DNA of 64,000 bases from Gammaproteobacteria bacterium (GCA_030831165.1 JAURLP010000011.1:62001-126000); one strand, 5' to 3'. Positions 27,357 to 36,812 are shown, counted from the first letter of the stretch. Numbers and translations: made by a program. Notes: generated by a model from the letters alone, not told the origin.

Positions 27357-27971
27357 TTAGGCCTCTATTCCAGCAAACTTTATAATTTGCGGAATATATT
27401 TTTCAAAATTTTCAAATCTATGACTACCGCCTGGTAAGACATGCTGAAAAGCTTGATTAAATTTTTTCAGTGCCAGTTTATAGTCCAGCACTTCATCGCC
27501 CTCTTCCAGCAGCAGTAAATATTTTTCATGATTTTTAATATCTGAATGTTCTAGTGACAAAAAATACTCAACATCTGACATTTCAATTTCAAAACTTTCT
27601 CCGTTATATGGATTGACATGATGACCCAGAAAATTATCAGCTAGATTCTCTTGTAGCGTTACCAGTGGATTTACTAAAACCGCTTTACAATGGTACTTTT
27701 CTGCAAAATAGATACTATAAAAACCACCCAGAGAACTGCCTACTAAAACAGTCCTGGCAGAATCAATAATTAATTCTTCCAACAATTTAATAGCCTGTTT
27801 TGGCTTGTGAGGCAGTGTTGGAATCAATAGCTCGAGTTTACCCTGATCTATCAATTCGATCAGCTCATTTTGGGCATAATCATTTAAAGATATGGCTTTT
27901 TCCGATTCAGGAGAACTGAGGAAGCCATGAAGGTAGATCAGACGAGTACTTTGCCTTAATACATCACTCAT
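27357..27971 (-). CDS. yqiA: YqiA-type alpha/beta-hydrolase (esterase)
   Basis: Short alpha/beta hydrolase (204 residues) with LIYLHGFLSSPESEK (oxyanion region), the nucleophile elbow VGSSLGGFYS, LVNPLVTLQENL, EGDEVLDYK (acid) and PGGSHRFENFEKY (catalytic His). YqiA of E. coli shows esterase activity on short acyl chains; its natural substrate is unknown. It belongs to the conserved yqiB-cpdA-yqiA-parE-parC run. Confidence 0.88.
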   Translation of the reverse strand: MSDVLRQSTRLIYLHGFLSSPESEKAISLNDYAQNELIELIDQGKLELLIPTLPHKPKQAIKLLEELIIDSARTVLVGSSLGGFYSIYFAEKYHCKAVLVNPLVTLQENLADNFLGHHVNPYNGESFEIEMSDVEYFLSLEHSDIKNHEKYLLLLEEGDEVLDYKLALKKFNQAFQHVLPGGSHRFENFEKYIPQIIKFAGIEA

Positions 27972-27986
27972 TAATGGAAAATAATC

Positions 27987-28814
27987 TCAATATTCTGAGC
28001 TGCTGAGGTCGAGCTTATATTTCTTGCCGACCACTCGCCGTACACCAGTTCCTACAGTCCCATTAGCATGCAAGCTAAGCCATCGATATCCTGGGTTTTC
28101 CTTATCAAGGGAGAAGTAATCATTCTCCGGATGAAACTGAATACTGGTTGATGGCGACCCAAGCATTAGGACTTTTTTTCTGGATGTTTTGAAGTCCTGG
28201 TGGATATGACCAAAGACTACCGCCTTAATATTTTTATAAGCATCAATAATCTCAAAAAAGTCTTGCGTATTCTGTAAGGAGTGATTCTGCAGCCATTCAG
28301 CATTAACTGGAACAGGATTATGGTGAACAGCAATGACAATATGCCTGTCTTCAGCATGCATTCCATCAAGTTCCGACTTGAGAAAGTCTAATTCTTGCTC
28401 AGAGAGCTGCCCATAAATATGCCCCTCTACGCATGAGTTGAGCATAATAATACCCCAGTTACCAAGCTTAAGCGTTTTCTCTAAGGCCTCTTTCTTATTA
28501 CTTAGAGCTTTCTGCATACTGGCAATAATGTCATGATTACCGGGTATCCAAAGTTGCGGAGCATTTAACTTATTAATGTGTTGAGCGAAGCGGTTATAGG
28601 CTTCCTGACTGGCATCTTGTGCAATATCCCCGGTACAAAGAACGCAATCAACTGATTCTTCATGCTCTTTTACCAGCTCAATGACATCTTGCAGTCCTTC
28701 CTCGCAGTTCATACCAACAAGCGTCATTGACTCATCCGCAAACAGGTGGGGATCTGTTATCTGAATGACTCGATAGGATTCTGTGTTATTTTTATTTGGC
28801 AATTGCTTATCCAA
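27987..28814 (-). CDS. cpdA: 3',5'-cyclic-AMP phosphodiesterase CpdA
   Basis: Class III cyclic-nucleotide phosphodiesterase with the full metallophosphoesterase set: ITDPHLF, CTGDIAQD, WIPGNHD, VHHNPV and FGHIHQD. It breaks down cAMP, and so in pseudomonads sets Vfr/Crp output. Length 275 is normal. It lies 15 bases ahead of yqiA and 16 bases after yqiB. Confidence 0.92.
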   Translation of the reverse strand: MDKQLPNKNNTESYRVIQITDPHLFADESMTLVGMNCEEGLQDVIELVKEHEESVDCVLCTGDIAQDASQEAYNRFAQHINKLNAPQLWIPGNHDIIASMQKALSNKKEALEKTLKLGNWGIIMLNSCVEGHIYGQLSEQELDFLKSELDGMHAEDRHIVIAVHHNPVPVNAEWLQNHSLQNTQDFFEIIDAYKNIKAVVFGHIHQDFKTSRKKVLMLGSPSTSIQFHPENDYFSLDKENPGYRWLSLHANGTVGTGVRRVVGKKYKLDLSSSEY

Positions 28815-28829
28815 ATTAGCAAACTTATA

Positions 28830-29336
28830 TCAAGCCGCTGTTTTCGTAGCTAAATTCTCCGCTAAAGTGGTACTTGAACACAAGCCTTCTTTTAAACAAA
28901 AGCTTAGCCATTCACTTAAGAAAAAATTTATCTGCTCTTTTTCATCTGCTTCATACATAGTTTTGTTCGGCAAGGGGTATTTAGATTTAAAATAACGGGC
29001 TCGCTGATAAGAAATCACTTCGGCTGTTTTGGCATCATGGTACATCCTGATCAACATTTCTGGAGTTTGGTAATAGGAATCAGTATTGATAGTTGACGGC
29101 TGAGATAAATTAGCGATTCTTATTGTGCTGGTATATTTGAAGCTTTCGATAACTTCTATAGTTGTAGTAAGGCTAGCTTGGTGCCTTGAATTTAAATTAA
29201 GTTGGTTATTAAAGCTAATATCGCGTTTAACGCCAAACTCAATGCTGGGTAAAAGTTGAAGTATGCGAATGAAGTTTGCATCACACACAGCCATTTGTGC
29301 ACTTAAATCTATGGAATAAGGTCTTTTTAATTTCAT
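28830..29336 (-). CDS. yqiB: YqiB family protein (DUF1249)
   Basis: Small cytosolic protein conserved beside cpdA; function unknown. The start KLKRPYSIDLSAQMAVCDANFIRILQLLP and the middle SYQRARYFKSKYPLPNKTMYEADEKEQINFFLSEWLSFCL are typical. The ATG at 29336 is preferred; a TTG three codons upstream (29345) is the alternative. In most relatives nudF precedes this gene; here there is nothing recognisable of it. Confidence 0.85.
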   Translation of the reverse strand: MKLKRPYSIDLSAQMAVCDANFIRILQLLPSIEFGVKRDISFNNQLNLNSRHQASLTTTIEVIESFKYTSTIRIANLSQPSTINTDSYYQTPEMLIRMYHDAKTAEVISYQRARYFKSKYPLPNKTMYEADEKEQINFFLSEWLSFCLKEGLCSSTTLAENLATKTAA

Positions 29337-29908
29337 GGACGCCAACTTATTTACGCTCTTTCCTAAAAAATATCGAGTACCTGATCTTTATTGCCAGTCT
29401 CATAACCAAACCGCCCCTAAACCTTATCCAAAACCGCTCTATTAAACAAGCCTGAACTCTTCTTGCTTAAGTTTTAAGGCAAAATACCTTTAGGTAAATA
29501 CAGTTCAATTTTAATCCACCCTAACAAACCTTGAGTTATTAGTTTGAGAGTTTTGAGACACTTACAAAATTTTCCCAAGCTATGTACGTCTTATCCAACT
29601 AAGAAGTTATAACAAAACCCTTTAGTAAATTAATCACAACCTTTCTTCAAGAAGGGCATATCAATGAAAAATGCATTTATCACACTGAAAGACATTCTCT
29701 TAGATTGCAGCCTAATTTTGATCATAGTCTGTATTCCATTAGCAACAATGGCTCTATCAAATGGAATATAGAAAAAAACATTGGTTAATTTCCCTAGTAT
29801 TCTGGGAAATAAACCAATCCAGCTAAGTAAGTCTTCCTTTCAAAGCCTTATCTCATTATATTTATTGGATTTTATTTGTTGGCACAGCTATTGCTTAAGC
29901 ATTGGTAA
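29337..29908. other. 572-base gap between yqiB and an adaptor remnant; nudF absent
   Basis: An AT-rich stretch with frequent stops on both strands. It must hold the minus-strand promoter of the yqiB-parC operon. I find no NUDIX-box remnant (GX5EX7REUXEEXGU). It contains one short frame with a good ribosome site (29664-29771, listed separately) and a 7-base hairpin ATTTCCC/GGGAAAT at about 29787-29809 with no T-run. It reads as a deletion scar. Confidence 0.5.
29664..29771 (+). CDS. Possible 35-residue single-helix membrane peptide
   Basis: ATG seven bases after GAAGGG opens a 35-codon frame: a short amphipathic start (MKNAFITLKDILLDC), one hydrophobic helix (SLILIIVCIPLATMAL) and SNGI. It could be a membrane microprotein, or the surviving 5' end of a transporter gene that went with the adaptor remnant downstream. 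I recognise no family. Coding status is uncertain. Confidence 0.3.
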   Translation: MKNAFITLKDILLDCSLILIIVCIPLATMALSNGI

Positions 29909-30445
29909 ATGCTCAAAAGCACTTATTTTCCCATTGAAATTGGTGAGAATAAAATCAAAGGACAAAGACTTGGCCAAATAGATGTTGAAGATGAATATAA
30001 AATTGTTGCTCAAATCGATGAATTTTATGTTACTCGCATCTCAGCAGGCCAAGAGGCTCAGTTCTCTATTTCTGGTAGTAGTTACATCGCTAGAGTAGAT
30101 AAAATTTATCCCGAGATAAGCAGTGGAACTTTTGAGGTGGATTTGATTTTTGGTAGTGATGTCCCTACTGCTATCCGCCGTGGCCAAACTTTACAAATGA
30201 ATCTGACATTAAGCAATTCTTCCCAAAGTCTGCTGTTACCATTGGGCGGATACATACAAGATACTGCGGGCAGTTGGGTTTTCGTTATTGATGGCAGTGG
30301 AGAATTTGCTACTAAACGAGAAATACGAGCCGGACGACATAATAATCGCTTTTTAGAGATACAAGAAGGGCTTCAAGAGGGAGAAAAGGTTATCACTTCA
30401 AGCTATAATCAGATGGCTGATATAGAAAGGGTAGTATTGCAATAG
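29909..30445 (+). pseudogene. 3' remnant of a HlyD/MacA-type efflux adaptor gene
   Basis: The 178 residues match only the second half of an ABC-efflux periplasmic adaptor: the end of the lipoyl-like domain (IGENKIKGQRLGQID), the beta-barrel (YKIVAQIDEFYVTRISAGQ), RRGQTLQMNLTLS, and the membrane-proximal domain (REIRAGRHNNRFLEIQEGLQEGEKVITS). A normal adaptor is about 370-420 residues; the signal or membrane anchor, the coiled-coil hairpin and first barrel strands are gone, and a stop lies immediately upstream of the ATG. Without an export signal the product could not work. tolC is next, so an ABC-type exporter operon was probably here. Confidence 0.7.
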
Positions 30446-30554
30446 AATATTCTTCTATCTAACTGGTTATATAACAAGCACCCTGACAAGCGCGAGCCTC
30501 TTGGCCGCTAAGTATTGATCAATCATAACTTATAAAATACACCTCGGAGATATA

Positions 30555-31949
30555 ATGAAAATGCCCAGCTCCAATATTAATTTTAGAAAGTTTCTTGGAA
30601 AAACCGGTCTAGGAGTTTTTAGCAGCTTGTTAATCAGTTCGCCAGCCTTTGCAGCTGATGATCTATTGGAGATTTATAACCTTGCGGTGGCTGGCGACCC
30701 TCAAATTCGTCAGGCACGTGCTGAATTTAATGCGACTCATACCAATGTGGCCCAAGGTTTTTCTCAACTATTGCCAGCTGTAGATCTGACAGCCAGCACA
30801 TCTCGTCAAGCTCAGGGGCCATCTACCGCATCCCCCGGCTCTCCATTTCCTGCTTTCTCTCAAGCTAACGGATTTAATGAAAAAAGATATGGCCTAAATA
30901 TCAGACAAAACATACTTAACTTCAATGCCTGGTATTCATACAAGTCATTTCGTAAAGCAGATGAAGCCGCTGCCACTAATTTAGCGCGCTCAGAGCAGGA
31001 ACTTATTCAACGCGTAGCCACAGCATATTTTGATGTTCTGCGTAGCGAGGATAATCTTGAAACTTTTGAAGCTGAATTGGAAACCAGCGCTCGAATTCTA
31101 GAACAACAGGAAGAGCGTTTTGCCGTTGGTCTGGTTCCGATCACTGATGTCTATGATGCTCAGGCCGCTTATGATCTGGCGCGAGTTAATCTCTTAGTTG
31201 AAGAAAACGCGCTTAATCAACGCTATGAAGCTTTAGAGGCAATTACTGGGCGCAACCATGATGATGTATCAAACCTGAGTGAGGCCTTCCCTATTGAGCC
31301 CCTGGCTCCTACATCATTAGAAGAATGGGTGATGATCGCCAATCAAAACAACCTGGATGTCAAAGCCGCCCGTCTGAATATGGAGTCACGGGAATATGAA
31401 GCGGACGCTGCCAAAGCTGCCATGCTTCCAACACTGGACTTATCTGCTGGTTATACCTGGGTTGAAACAGGCGGCATTAACTTTTTTAATCTCGCCGGCG
31501 GAGGTGGAGATGCTGTAAATGAAAACAGCAATATCACCCTTAATTTAAGCTTTCCTCTATTTGCGGGCGGACTAAATAGAGCTCGAGAACGACAAGCTTT
31601 TTATAATCTTGATGCTAGTGAAGAAGCATTATTGAATACTCAACGGACCAGCACACAAGCTGCCCGGAATTCTTATCGTAATGTTGAAAATGATGTATTA
31701 ACGATATCTGCAAGAGCCCAGGCTGTAGTCTCAGCAAGAGCTCAGTTGGATGCTACTGAAGCAGGCCTGGAAGCAGGCACCAGAAATATTGTAGATGTCG
31801 TTACAGCACAGCGCTTGTTGTTTCAATCAATGCGTGATTACGCCAATGCCCGCTACACCTATGTGATTAATACCTTAAACCTAAAACAGGCGGCTGGTCT
31901 TTTAAGCCCACAGGATATTATTGATCTGAATGAATGGCTTCTAGAATAA
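30555..31949 (+). CDS. tolC: TolC family outer-membrane channel protein
   Basis: Outer-membrane efflux and type I secretion duct of 464 residues. A signal peptide ends at SSPAFAADD; two OEP repeats follow with the usual heptad-rich helices (LARSEQELIQRVATAYFDVLRSEDNLETFEAELE; ERFAVGLVPITDVYDAQA) and the second-repeat equivalent (EAGLEAGTRNIVDVVTAQRLLF). GGAGA lies 5 bases before the ATG. It sits after the adaptor remnant and overlaps waaA, on the other strand, by 32 bases. Confidence 0.92.
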   Translation: MKMPSSNINFRKFLGKTGLGVFSSLLISSPAFAADDLLEIYNLAVAGDPQIRQARAEFNATHTNVAQGFSQLLPAVDLTASTSRQAQGPSTASPGSPFPAFSQANGFNEKRYGLNIRQNILNFNAWYSYKSFRKADEAAATNLARSEQELIQRVATAYFDVLRSEDNLETFEAELETSARILEQQEERFAVGLVPITDVYDAQAAYDLARVNLLVEENALNQRYEALEAITGRNHDDVSNLSEAFPIEPLAPTSLEEWVMIANQNNLDVKAARLNMESREYEADAAKAAMLPTLDLSAGYTWVETGGINFFNLAGGGGDAVNENSNITLNLSFPLFAGGLNRARERQAFYNLDASEEALLNTQRTSTQAARNSYRNVENDVLTISARAQAVVSARAQLDATEAGLEAGTRNIVDVVTAQRLLFQSMRDYANARYTYVINTLNLKQAAGLLSPQDIIDLNEWLLE

Positions 31950-33195
31950 GTTGCTTCTGTCGGTCTGTCGCGCCGCGGTTGGATTTTATCGTGGCGCGAG
32001 CAGCGTTTGCCATATTCTTTCGCCGCTCTTTATCCTGCAGTAATAGCAACGCTTTTTCAGCCAGCTCATTGGCATCATTAACAACCAGCATAGCGCTGGC
32101 TTGAAGTAACAATTCACTGACTGCCTGAAAATTGAACAATGAAGGGCCTGTAATAACCGGCAATCCCAAGGCGGCCGGTTCTATAATGTTCTGGCAGCCA
32201 GTATTAACTAATGACCCGCCAACAAATGCCACATCCGCACTGGCAAAATAAAATTGCATTTCTCCTAAACTGTCTCCAAGTAATATTTGCTTTTCTATTG
32301 AAACATCTTCCCCACTACTACGCAGTACGTATTTATAAGCCTGCTTATTTAATAGCTTCGCTACCTCATCAAACCTGTCGGGATGACGTGGCACCAAAAT
32401 TAATAATAATTCCGGCAATGCGGCTAGTAAAATTTTAAAAGCCTGTAAGACCTTTTGTTCTTCGCCCTCGCGCGTGCTACCCGCCACAAGAATTGGGCGC
32501 TGTAATTCTTTTTTCATTGCTAGCCCCGCTTCTTGCTGCTCTTGATCTATTTCCTGATCAAACTTCATCGTCCCGGTAACATGTAGGTTTTTTTCTGGTA
32601 AGCCTAAAAATCGAAAGTGTTCTGCATCCTGCTCAAATTGAGCGGCAACACAATGAAAGCTTAAGAGCATGCTTGAAGTGAGTTTGGCGTACTTACGATA
32701 ATTCAAAAATGATTTGTCGGAAAGACGGGCATTGAGCAATAACAATTGGCAGTGTTGTTGTGCACTATAAAACAATAAGTTTGGCCAAAGTTCGGTTTCT
32801 AATATCACCAGCATTCTTGGCTTCACAGCTCGTAAAAAACGTCTTATTGATCCGGGTGTATCATAGGGCATATAACAATGTTGGACAGAGTTGCCAAATA
32901 TTTCCTTTACTCTTGCCGAGCCTGTGACCGTGGTGGTGGTTAGTGTAAAGGTCCAATCTGGAAGAGCTTCCTGACAACTACGAATTAAGGGAACTGCAGC
33001 ATGTAACTCGCCAACAGAGACAGCATGAAATACGATTACCGGTTTGCTGTGATTGAATTGATTCTTGGGATAAAAAGCCAGGCGTTCCGACCAGCGCTGA
33101 CGGTATCTCGAATCTTTTAAGGAACGCCACCACATCCGAGAGAATATTAACGGCAGCAGCAAGCAATAAATGAAGCTATATATAGTACGATTCAC
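31918..33195 (-). CDS. waaA: 3-deoxy-D-manno-octulosonic acid (Kdo) transferase
   Basis: Adds Kdo to lipid A precursor (first step of LPS core) at the inner membrane. N-terminal membrane segment (TIYSFIYCLLLPLIF), then FHAVSVGELHAA, TTTTVTGSARVKEIF, ETELWPNLLF with the catalytic-region Glu, VAGSTREGEE, VPRHPDRF and VGGSLVNTGCQNIIEPAALG. Length 425 is typical. It shares a promoter region with the divergent FAD oxidoreductase gene. Confidence 0.94.
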   Translation of the reverse strand: MNRTIYSFIYCLLLPLIFSRMWWRSLKDSRYRQRWSERLAFYPKNQFNHSKPVIVFHAVSVGELHAAVPLIRSCQEALPDWTFTLTTTTVTGSARVKEIFGNSVQHCYMPYDTPGSIRRFLRAVKPRMLVILETELWPNLLFYSAQQHCQLLLLNARLSDKSFLNYRKYAKLTSSMLLSFHCVAAQFEQDAEHFRFLGLPEKNLHVTGTMKFDQEIDQEQQEAGLAMKKELQRPILVAGSTREGEEQKVLQAFKILLAALPELLLILVPRHPDRFDEVAKLLNKQAYKYVLRSSGEDVSIEKQILLGDSLGEMQFYFASADVAFVGGSLVNTGCQNIIEPAALGLPVITGPSLFNFQAVSELLLQASAMLVVNDANELAEKALLLLQDKERRKNMANAARATIKSNRGATDRQKQLILEAIHSDQ

Positions 33196-33248
33196 AGAGC
33201 GGAATATTACGGAAGCACTCTGTCCTTGTCCATGCTGCTGAAATTAAC

Positions 33249-33257
33249 TGTTATACT
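33249..33257 (+). promoter_or_regulatory. Extended -10 promoter candidate for the FAD oxidoreductase gene
   Basis: TG-TTATACT: an extended -10 element (TGnTATACT) about 38 bases upstream of the ATG at 33295, in the 99-base gap between divergent waaA and the oxidoreductase. No clear -35 is visible, which extended -10 promoters can lack. Confidence 0.35.
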
Positions 33258-33294
33258 TAACGCAAAGCTCACTTATCAAAACTGCTAACTGTAA

Positions 33295-34509
33295 ATGTCC
33301 AGTATTATAGAAAAAGATGCCTTAATAATCGGCGGCGGAATTGCTGGATTATGGATGTTGAACCGTTTACGGGCAGAAGGCTACGACGCTATGCTGCTGG
33401 AAAGAAGCAAGCTAGGCGCCGGCCAAACTATCGCATCGCAGGGCATGATTCATGGCGGCATCAAATATGCCCTTAATGGCAATTTAAATTCTGCCAGTGA
33501 AGCAATTGCTGACATGCCAGAGCACTGGAAATCCTGTTTAGCAGGCATTGGCGATGTTGATTTAACCGGCACCAATCTATTGTCTGAACATTACTACATG
33601 TGGCCCCGTAATAGTCTGCGATCGAGATTTAATGCTTTTCTTGGCAGTAAAGCCTTAAGAGGTAAAGTGAGCAAGGTAGCTCCAAAAAATTATCCAGATT
33701 TTTTCAAGAGGCACATAAAGGGCCCCTTGTATGAACTTCTGGATATTGTCCTGGATGTACCTTCTCTGTTAGCCAGCTTAAGCAAGAACCATCAGTCTAA
33801 TATCAAGCTTTTTAGCCAAGATAGTTGGTGGTCCATAGAAATGAACCCTGAGGGAGAGTTTAAAAGCCTGACAATGCAGCAAGGCTCCGAGACTTTTGAA
33901 ATAAAAGCAAAACAATTAATTATTAGTAGTGGCGAAGGTAGCAAGGATCTTTTAAAAAAGCTTATCCCCGATGCAGACCTACCTTGTGATATGCAGATGC
34001 AGCTACGCCCTTTGCACATGACCATTGTTAAGCATGAACATCCCTACCCCATATTCGTACATTGTGTATCTGACCAGTTAACTGCGACACCGGAAGTCAC
34101 TATCACTACCCACAAATGTAAAGATGGTAAATTCGCCTGGTATCTGGGTGGAGAGTTGGCTGAGAGTGGCATGCATAGAACTCAGGAAGAGCAAATTCAA
34201 GTAGCTCAAAACAAAATTGCTGAGTTATTTCCCTGGTGCGATTTAGCCAGTGAACAATGGCACAGTTTTTTTATTAATCGCGCCGAGGCTCTGACAAAAA
34301 ATGGTAAACGGCCAGAAACGGCAAGCATTCATCAATACGGGAATATTGCCTTATGTTGGCCTAGCAAGTTAACCCTGGCGCCAAATTTAGGGCAGCAAAT
34401 AGTAAATTTGTTTCATGAAAAAAATATAGACCGAGGTAGTTATGATAATCCTGATTTAGGCAAAATACTTTTTCCAGGTATTGCTATCCCCCCATGGGAC
34501 ACTTTGTAA
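33295..34509 (+). CDS. FAD-dependent oxidoreductase (DAO family)
   Basis: A Rossmann FAD-binding start ALIIGGGIAGLWMLNRLRAEG, the second strand acid LLERSKLGAGQTIASQGMIHGGIKYAL (the GAGQT and GMIHGG stretches are typical of glycerol-3-phosphate dehydrogenase-like DAO enzymes), and a long substrate domain. The substrate is unknown. Relatives sit next to an aldo/keto reductase and close to waaA in pseudomonads, as here. The last bases overlap the next gene's start as TAATG. Confidence 0.8.
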   Translation: MSSIIEKDALIIGGGIAGLWMLNRLRAEGYDAMLLERSKLGAGQTIASQGMIHGGIKYALNGNLNSASEAIADMPEHWKSCLAGIGDVDLTGTNLLSEHYYMWPRNSLRSRFNAFLGSKALRGKVSKVAPKNYPDFFKRHIKGPLYELLDIVLDVPSLLASLSKNHQSNIKLFSQDSWWSIEMNPEGEFKSLTMQQGSETFEIKAKQLIISSGEGSKDLLKKLIPDADLPCDMQMQLRPLHMTIVKHEHPYPIFVHCVSDQLTATPEVTITTHKCKDGKFAWYLGGELAESGMHRTQEEQIQVAQNKIAELFPWCDLASEQWHSFFINRAEALTKNGKRPETASIHQYGNIALCWPSKLTLAPNLGQQIVNLFHEKNIDRGSYDNPDLGKILFPGIAIPPWDTL

Positions 34510-35297
34510 TGAGTTTTTTGCGGCAATTAGGTGATACAGGTCTTGAGGTTTCAGCATTAGGTCTTGGCAGTGTTAAATTCGGCCGCAATACAGGTGTTAA
34601 ATATCCCAGTACTTTTAAGATTCCGGATGATGATGCAGTCCTGGCAATATTAAGTCAGGCTCGGGAGCTGGGCATAAATTTTATCGATACCGCTCCTGCA
34701 TATGGAAATAGTGAAGAAAGAATTGGTGCATTATTAAACAAGCGTCAAGACTGGATAATATCTACCAAAGTTGGTGAAGAGTTTATTGATGGAGAGTCTT
34801 ACTTTGACTTTAGTGCCAAACACACCCAACTCAGTATTGAGCGCAGCCTGCAACGGTTGAATACTGATTATCTCGATATGGTTTTAATTCATTCTGATGG
34901 CCAGGATGAAAAAATACTATTGGAAAGTGATTGTGTAGAAGCGCTAAAAAAAAGTAAGGATGCTGGACTGATAAGAGCTATTGGCATGTCAACAAAAACC
35001 ATCGCTGGTGGCATTCTTGCCACTGACTTATTAGACATTGTGATGCTTACCTATAATCTGGAACAACAGGATCAGGAAGTCGTTGATTCTGCCCGCCAAA
35101 AAAACAAAGGCATACTAGTCAAAAAAGGCTTAATGAGCGGCCATGTCAACAAAGAAGGGGAAGATTTGGTCCGTGAAAGTATGAATTTGATTTTTTCACA
35201 ACCCGCTATCAGCAGCATGATTGTGGGGACGATTAACCCTGAACATCTTGCTCATAATGTAAAACTTGCCAAAGGTTTCCTTCAAGCAGATTTTTAA
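34509..35297 (+). CDS. Aldo/keto reductase family protein
   Basis: A NADPH-dependent (beta/alpha)8 barrel: LRQLGDTGLEVSALGLGSVKFG, the catalytic-region NFIDTAPAYGNSEERIG (Asp, Tyr), STKVGEEF (Lys), YLDMVLIHSDG (His). The C-terminal part is short (about 262 residues), as in the truncated AKR subgroup. The ATG at 34509 shares bases with the upstream stop; another in-frame ATG at 34494 lies inside the upstream gene. Coupled to the FAD oxidoreductase. Confidence 0.85.
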   Translation: MSFLRQLGDTGLEVSALGLGSVKFGRNTGVKYPSTFKIPDDDAVLAILSQARELGINFIDTAPAYGNSEERIGALLNKRQDWIISTKVGEEFIDGESYFDFSAKHTQLSIERSLQRLNTDYLDMVLIHSDGQDEKILLESDCVEALKKSKDAGLIRAIGMSTKTIAGGILATDLLDIVMLTYNLEQQDQEVVDSARQKNKGILVKKGLMSGHVNKEGEDLVRESMNLIFSQPAISSMIVGTINPEHLAHNVKLAKGFLQADF

Positions 35298-35381
35298 ATA
35301 TTACTAAAGACCATTAAACGAAAGTTAATACGGGGCAGACACAGTAGAGAACGATTGGCTATTGGCAGACATTTGAAAACT

Positions 35382-36812
35382 CTACTGCTTATCTTTTTGT
35401 ATTTTTTCTACTATACCCGTGGTTGAACAGTTATCCAAAAAAGCGAGCACTTTAATTTCCCCACCATACGCTTGAACAATATTTGCCCCTACCACTTCAC
35501 TGATTTCATAATCTCCACCTTTAACTAATACATCAGGCTTAAACTCTTCCAATAACGGGATCGGAGTATCTTCATCAAAGCTTACTACCCAATCAACGGC
35601 CTCTAGACCTGCGACTACTGCCATCCGGCGCTCTATTGGATTAATTGGACGTCCTTCTCCTTTTAGACGCGTCACGGATGCGTCATCATTTAAGGCAACA
35701 ATCAAGCGATCACCCTGCCCTCTGGCATCCTGTAAATAACCAACATGGCCAGCATGAATAATATCGAAGCAGCCATTAGTAAAAACAACTTTCTCGCCAT
35801 TGGCTTTGGCATCAGCAACCACTTGAGCAAGCTGCGCTCTACTCATCACTCCTCGTCCGGAATCACTGTCTTTTTGCACTTCACGCCGAAGTTCCGGACC
35901 ACTCACAGCAACAGTTCCGACTTTTGAAACAGCAATCCCGGCAGCAATATTTGCCAGAGCCACAGCTTCTGGCAGGGACTTGCCTGCACCAAGTGATGCT
36001 CCTAATACTGAAATTACCGTATCTCCTGCCCCAGTCACATCGAAGACGTCTCTGCTTCGAGCCGGGAAATGCAACTCTGTTTCTCCGGGACGTATGAGGC
36101 TCATTCCATGTTCACCTCGAGTAACCAGTAATGCCTCCAGCTCCAGATCATTTATTAAAACCTTTGCTTTGTTTACCAAGTCCTCTTCTGTACTACATTG
36201 ACCAGCAACTACCTCGAATTCATGTAAATTAGGTGTGAGCAGAGTAGCACCCTTATATTTGGTAAAATCATCACCCTTTGGATCAACCAGAATAGGCGCC
36301 CCCACGGCCTTCACCAGGCTAATGAAATTTTCGATGTTATTTAAAGAGCCCTTTTTGTAATCAGAAAATATGACAAGATCAACATTGTTTAACAAGCCGC
36401 TTATCCTGCTGCTTAAACTTAATGAATCAATACTACTAAAGTTTTCTTCGAAATCCAGTCTGATCAATTGCTGATGATGACTTAATACACGAAGTTTCGT
36501 AATGGTTGGGCTGTACTCAGAAAAGTGAAAGTCACATTCGATGCCTGCTGCTGACAGGGCCTGTATCAGAGATTGGCCTGCTGCATCATTTCCGATGATA
36601 CCGGTAAGGTTACAGGCAGCGCCAAGAGCGGCTATATTCAAGGCAACATTAGCTGCTCCGCCAGGGCTGTCTTCTATATTATTTATTTTGACCACAGGAA
36701 CCGGCGCTTCTGGCGAAATTCTTGTTGTATCACCATGCCAATATCTGTCGAGCATAACATCGCCAACGACTAAAATTCGGGTTGTATCAAATCTTGGAAT
36801 ATCGAGCTTCAT
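35382..36812 (-). CDS. hldE: Bifunctional D-glycero-beta-D-manno-heptose-7-phosphate kinase/1-phosphate adenylyltransferase
   Basis: Two domains: a PfkB-type kinase (residues about 1-320; EDSPGGAANVALNIAALG and the catalytic DVTGAGDTVIS) and a nucleotidyltransferase (about 345-476; VFTNGCFDIIHAGHVGYL with the HxGH motif, and RPINPIERR). It makes ADP-heptose for the LPS inner core, which the WaaC and WaaF enzymes encoded further on would use. Length 476 is standard. Divergent from the acyltransferase gene across 98 bases. Confidence 0.95.
   Translation of the reverse strand: MKLDIPRFDTTRILVVGDVMLDRYWHGDTTRISPEAPVPVVKINNIEDSPGGAANVALNIAALGAACNLTGIIGNDAAGQSLIQALSAAGIECDFHFSEYSPTITKLRVLSHHQQLIRLDFEENFSSIDSLSLSSRISGLLNNVDLVIFSDYKKGSLNNIENFISLVKAVGAPILVDPKGDDFTKYKGATLLTPNLHEFEVVAGQCSTEEDLVNKAKVLINDLELEALLVTRGEHGMSLIRPGETELHFPARSRDVFDVTGAGDTVISVLGASLGAGKSLPEAVALANIAAGIAVSKVGTVAVSGPELRREVQKDSDSGRGVMSRAQLAQVVADAKANGEKVVFTNGCFDIIHAGHVGYLQDARGQGDRLIVALNDDASVTRLKGEGRPINPIERRMAVVAGLEAVDWVVSFDEDTPIPLLEEFKPDVLVKGGDYEISEVVGANIVQAYGGEIKVLAFLDNCSTTGIVEKIQKDKQ

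Noticed and set aside
35342-35387. Inverted repeat CAGTAGAG/CTCTACTG at the end of hldE
   Set aside because: The loop of about 30 bases and absence of a T-run make a terminator unlikely; probably chance.
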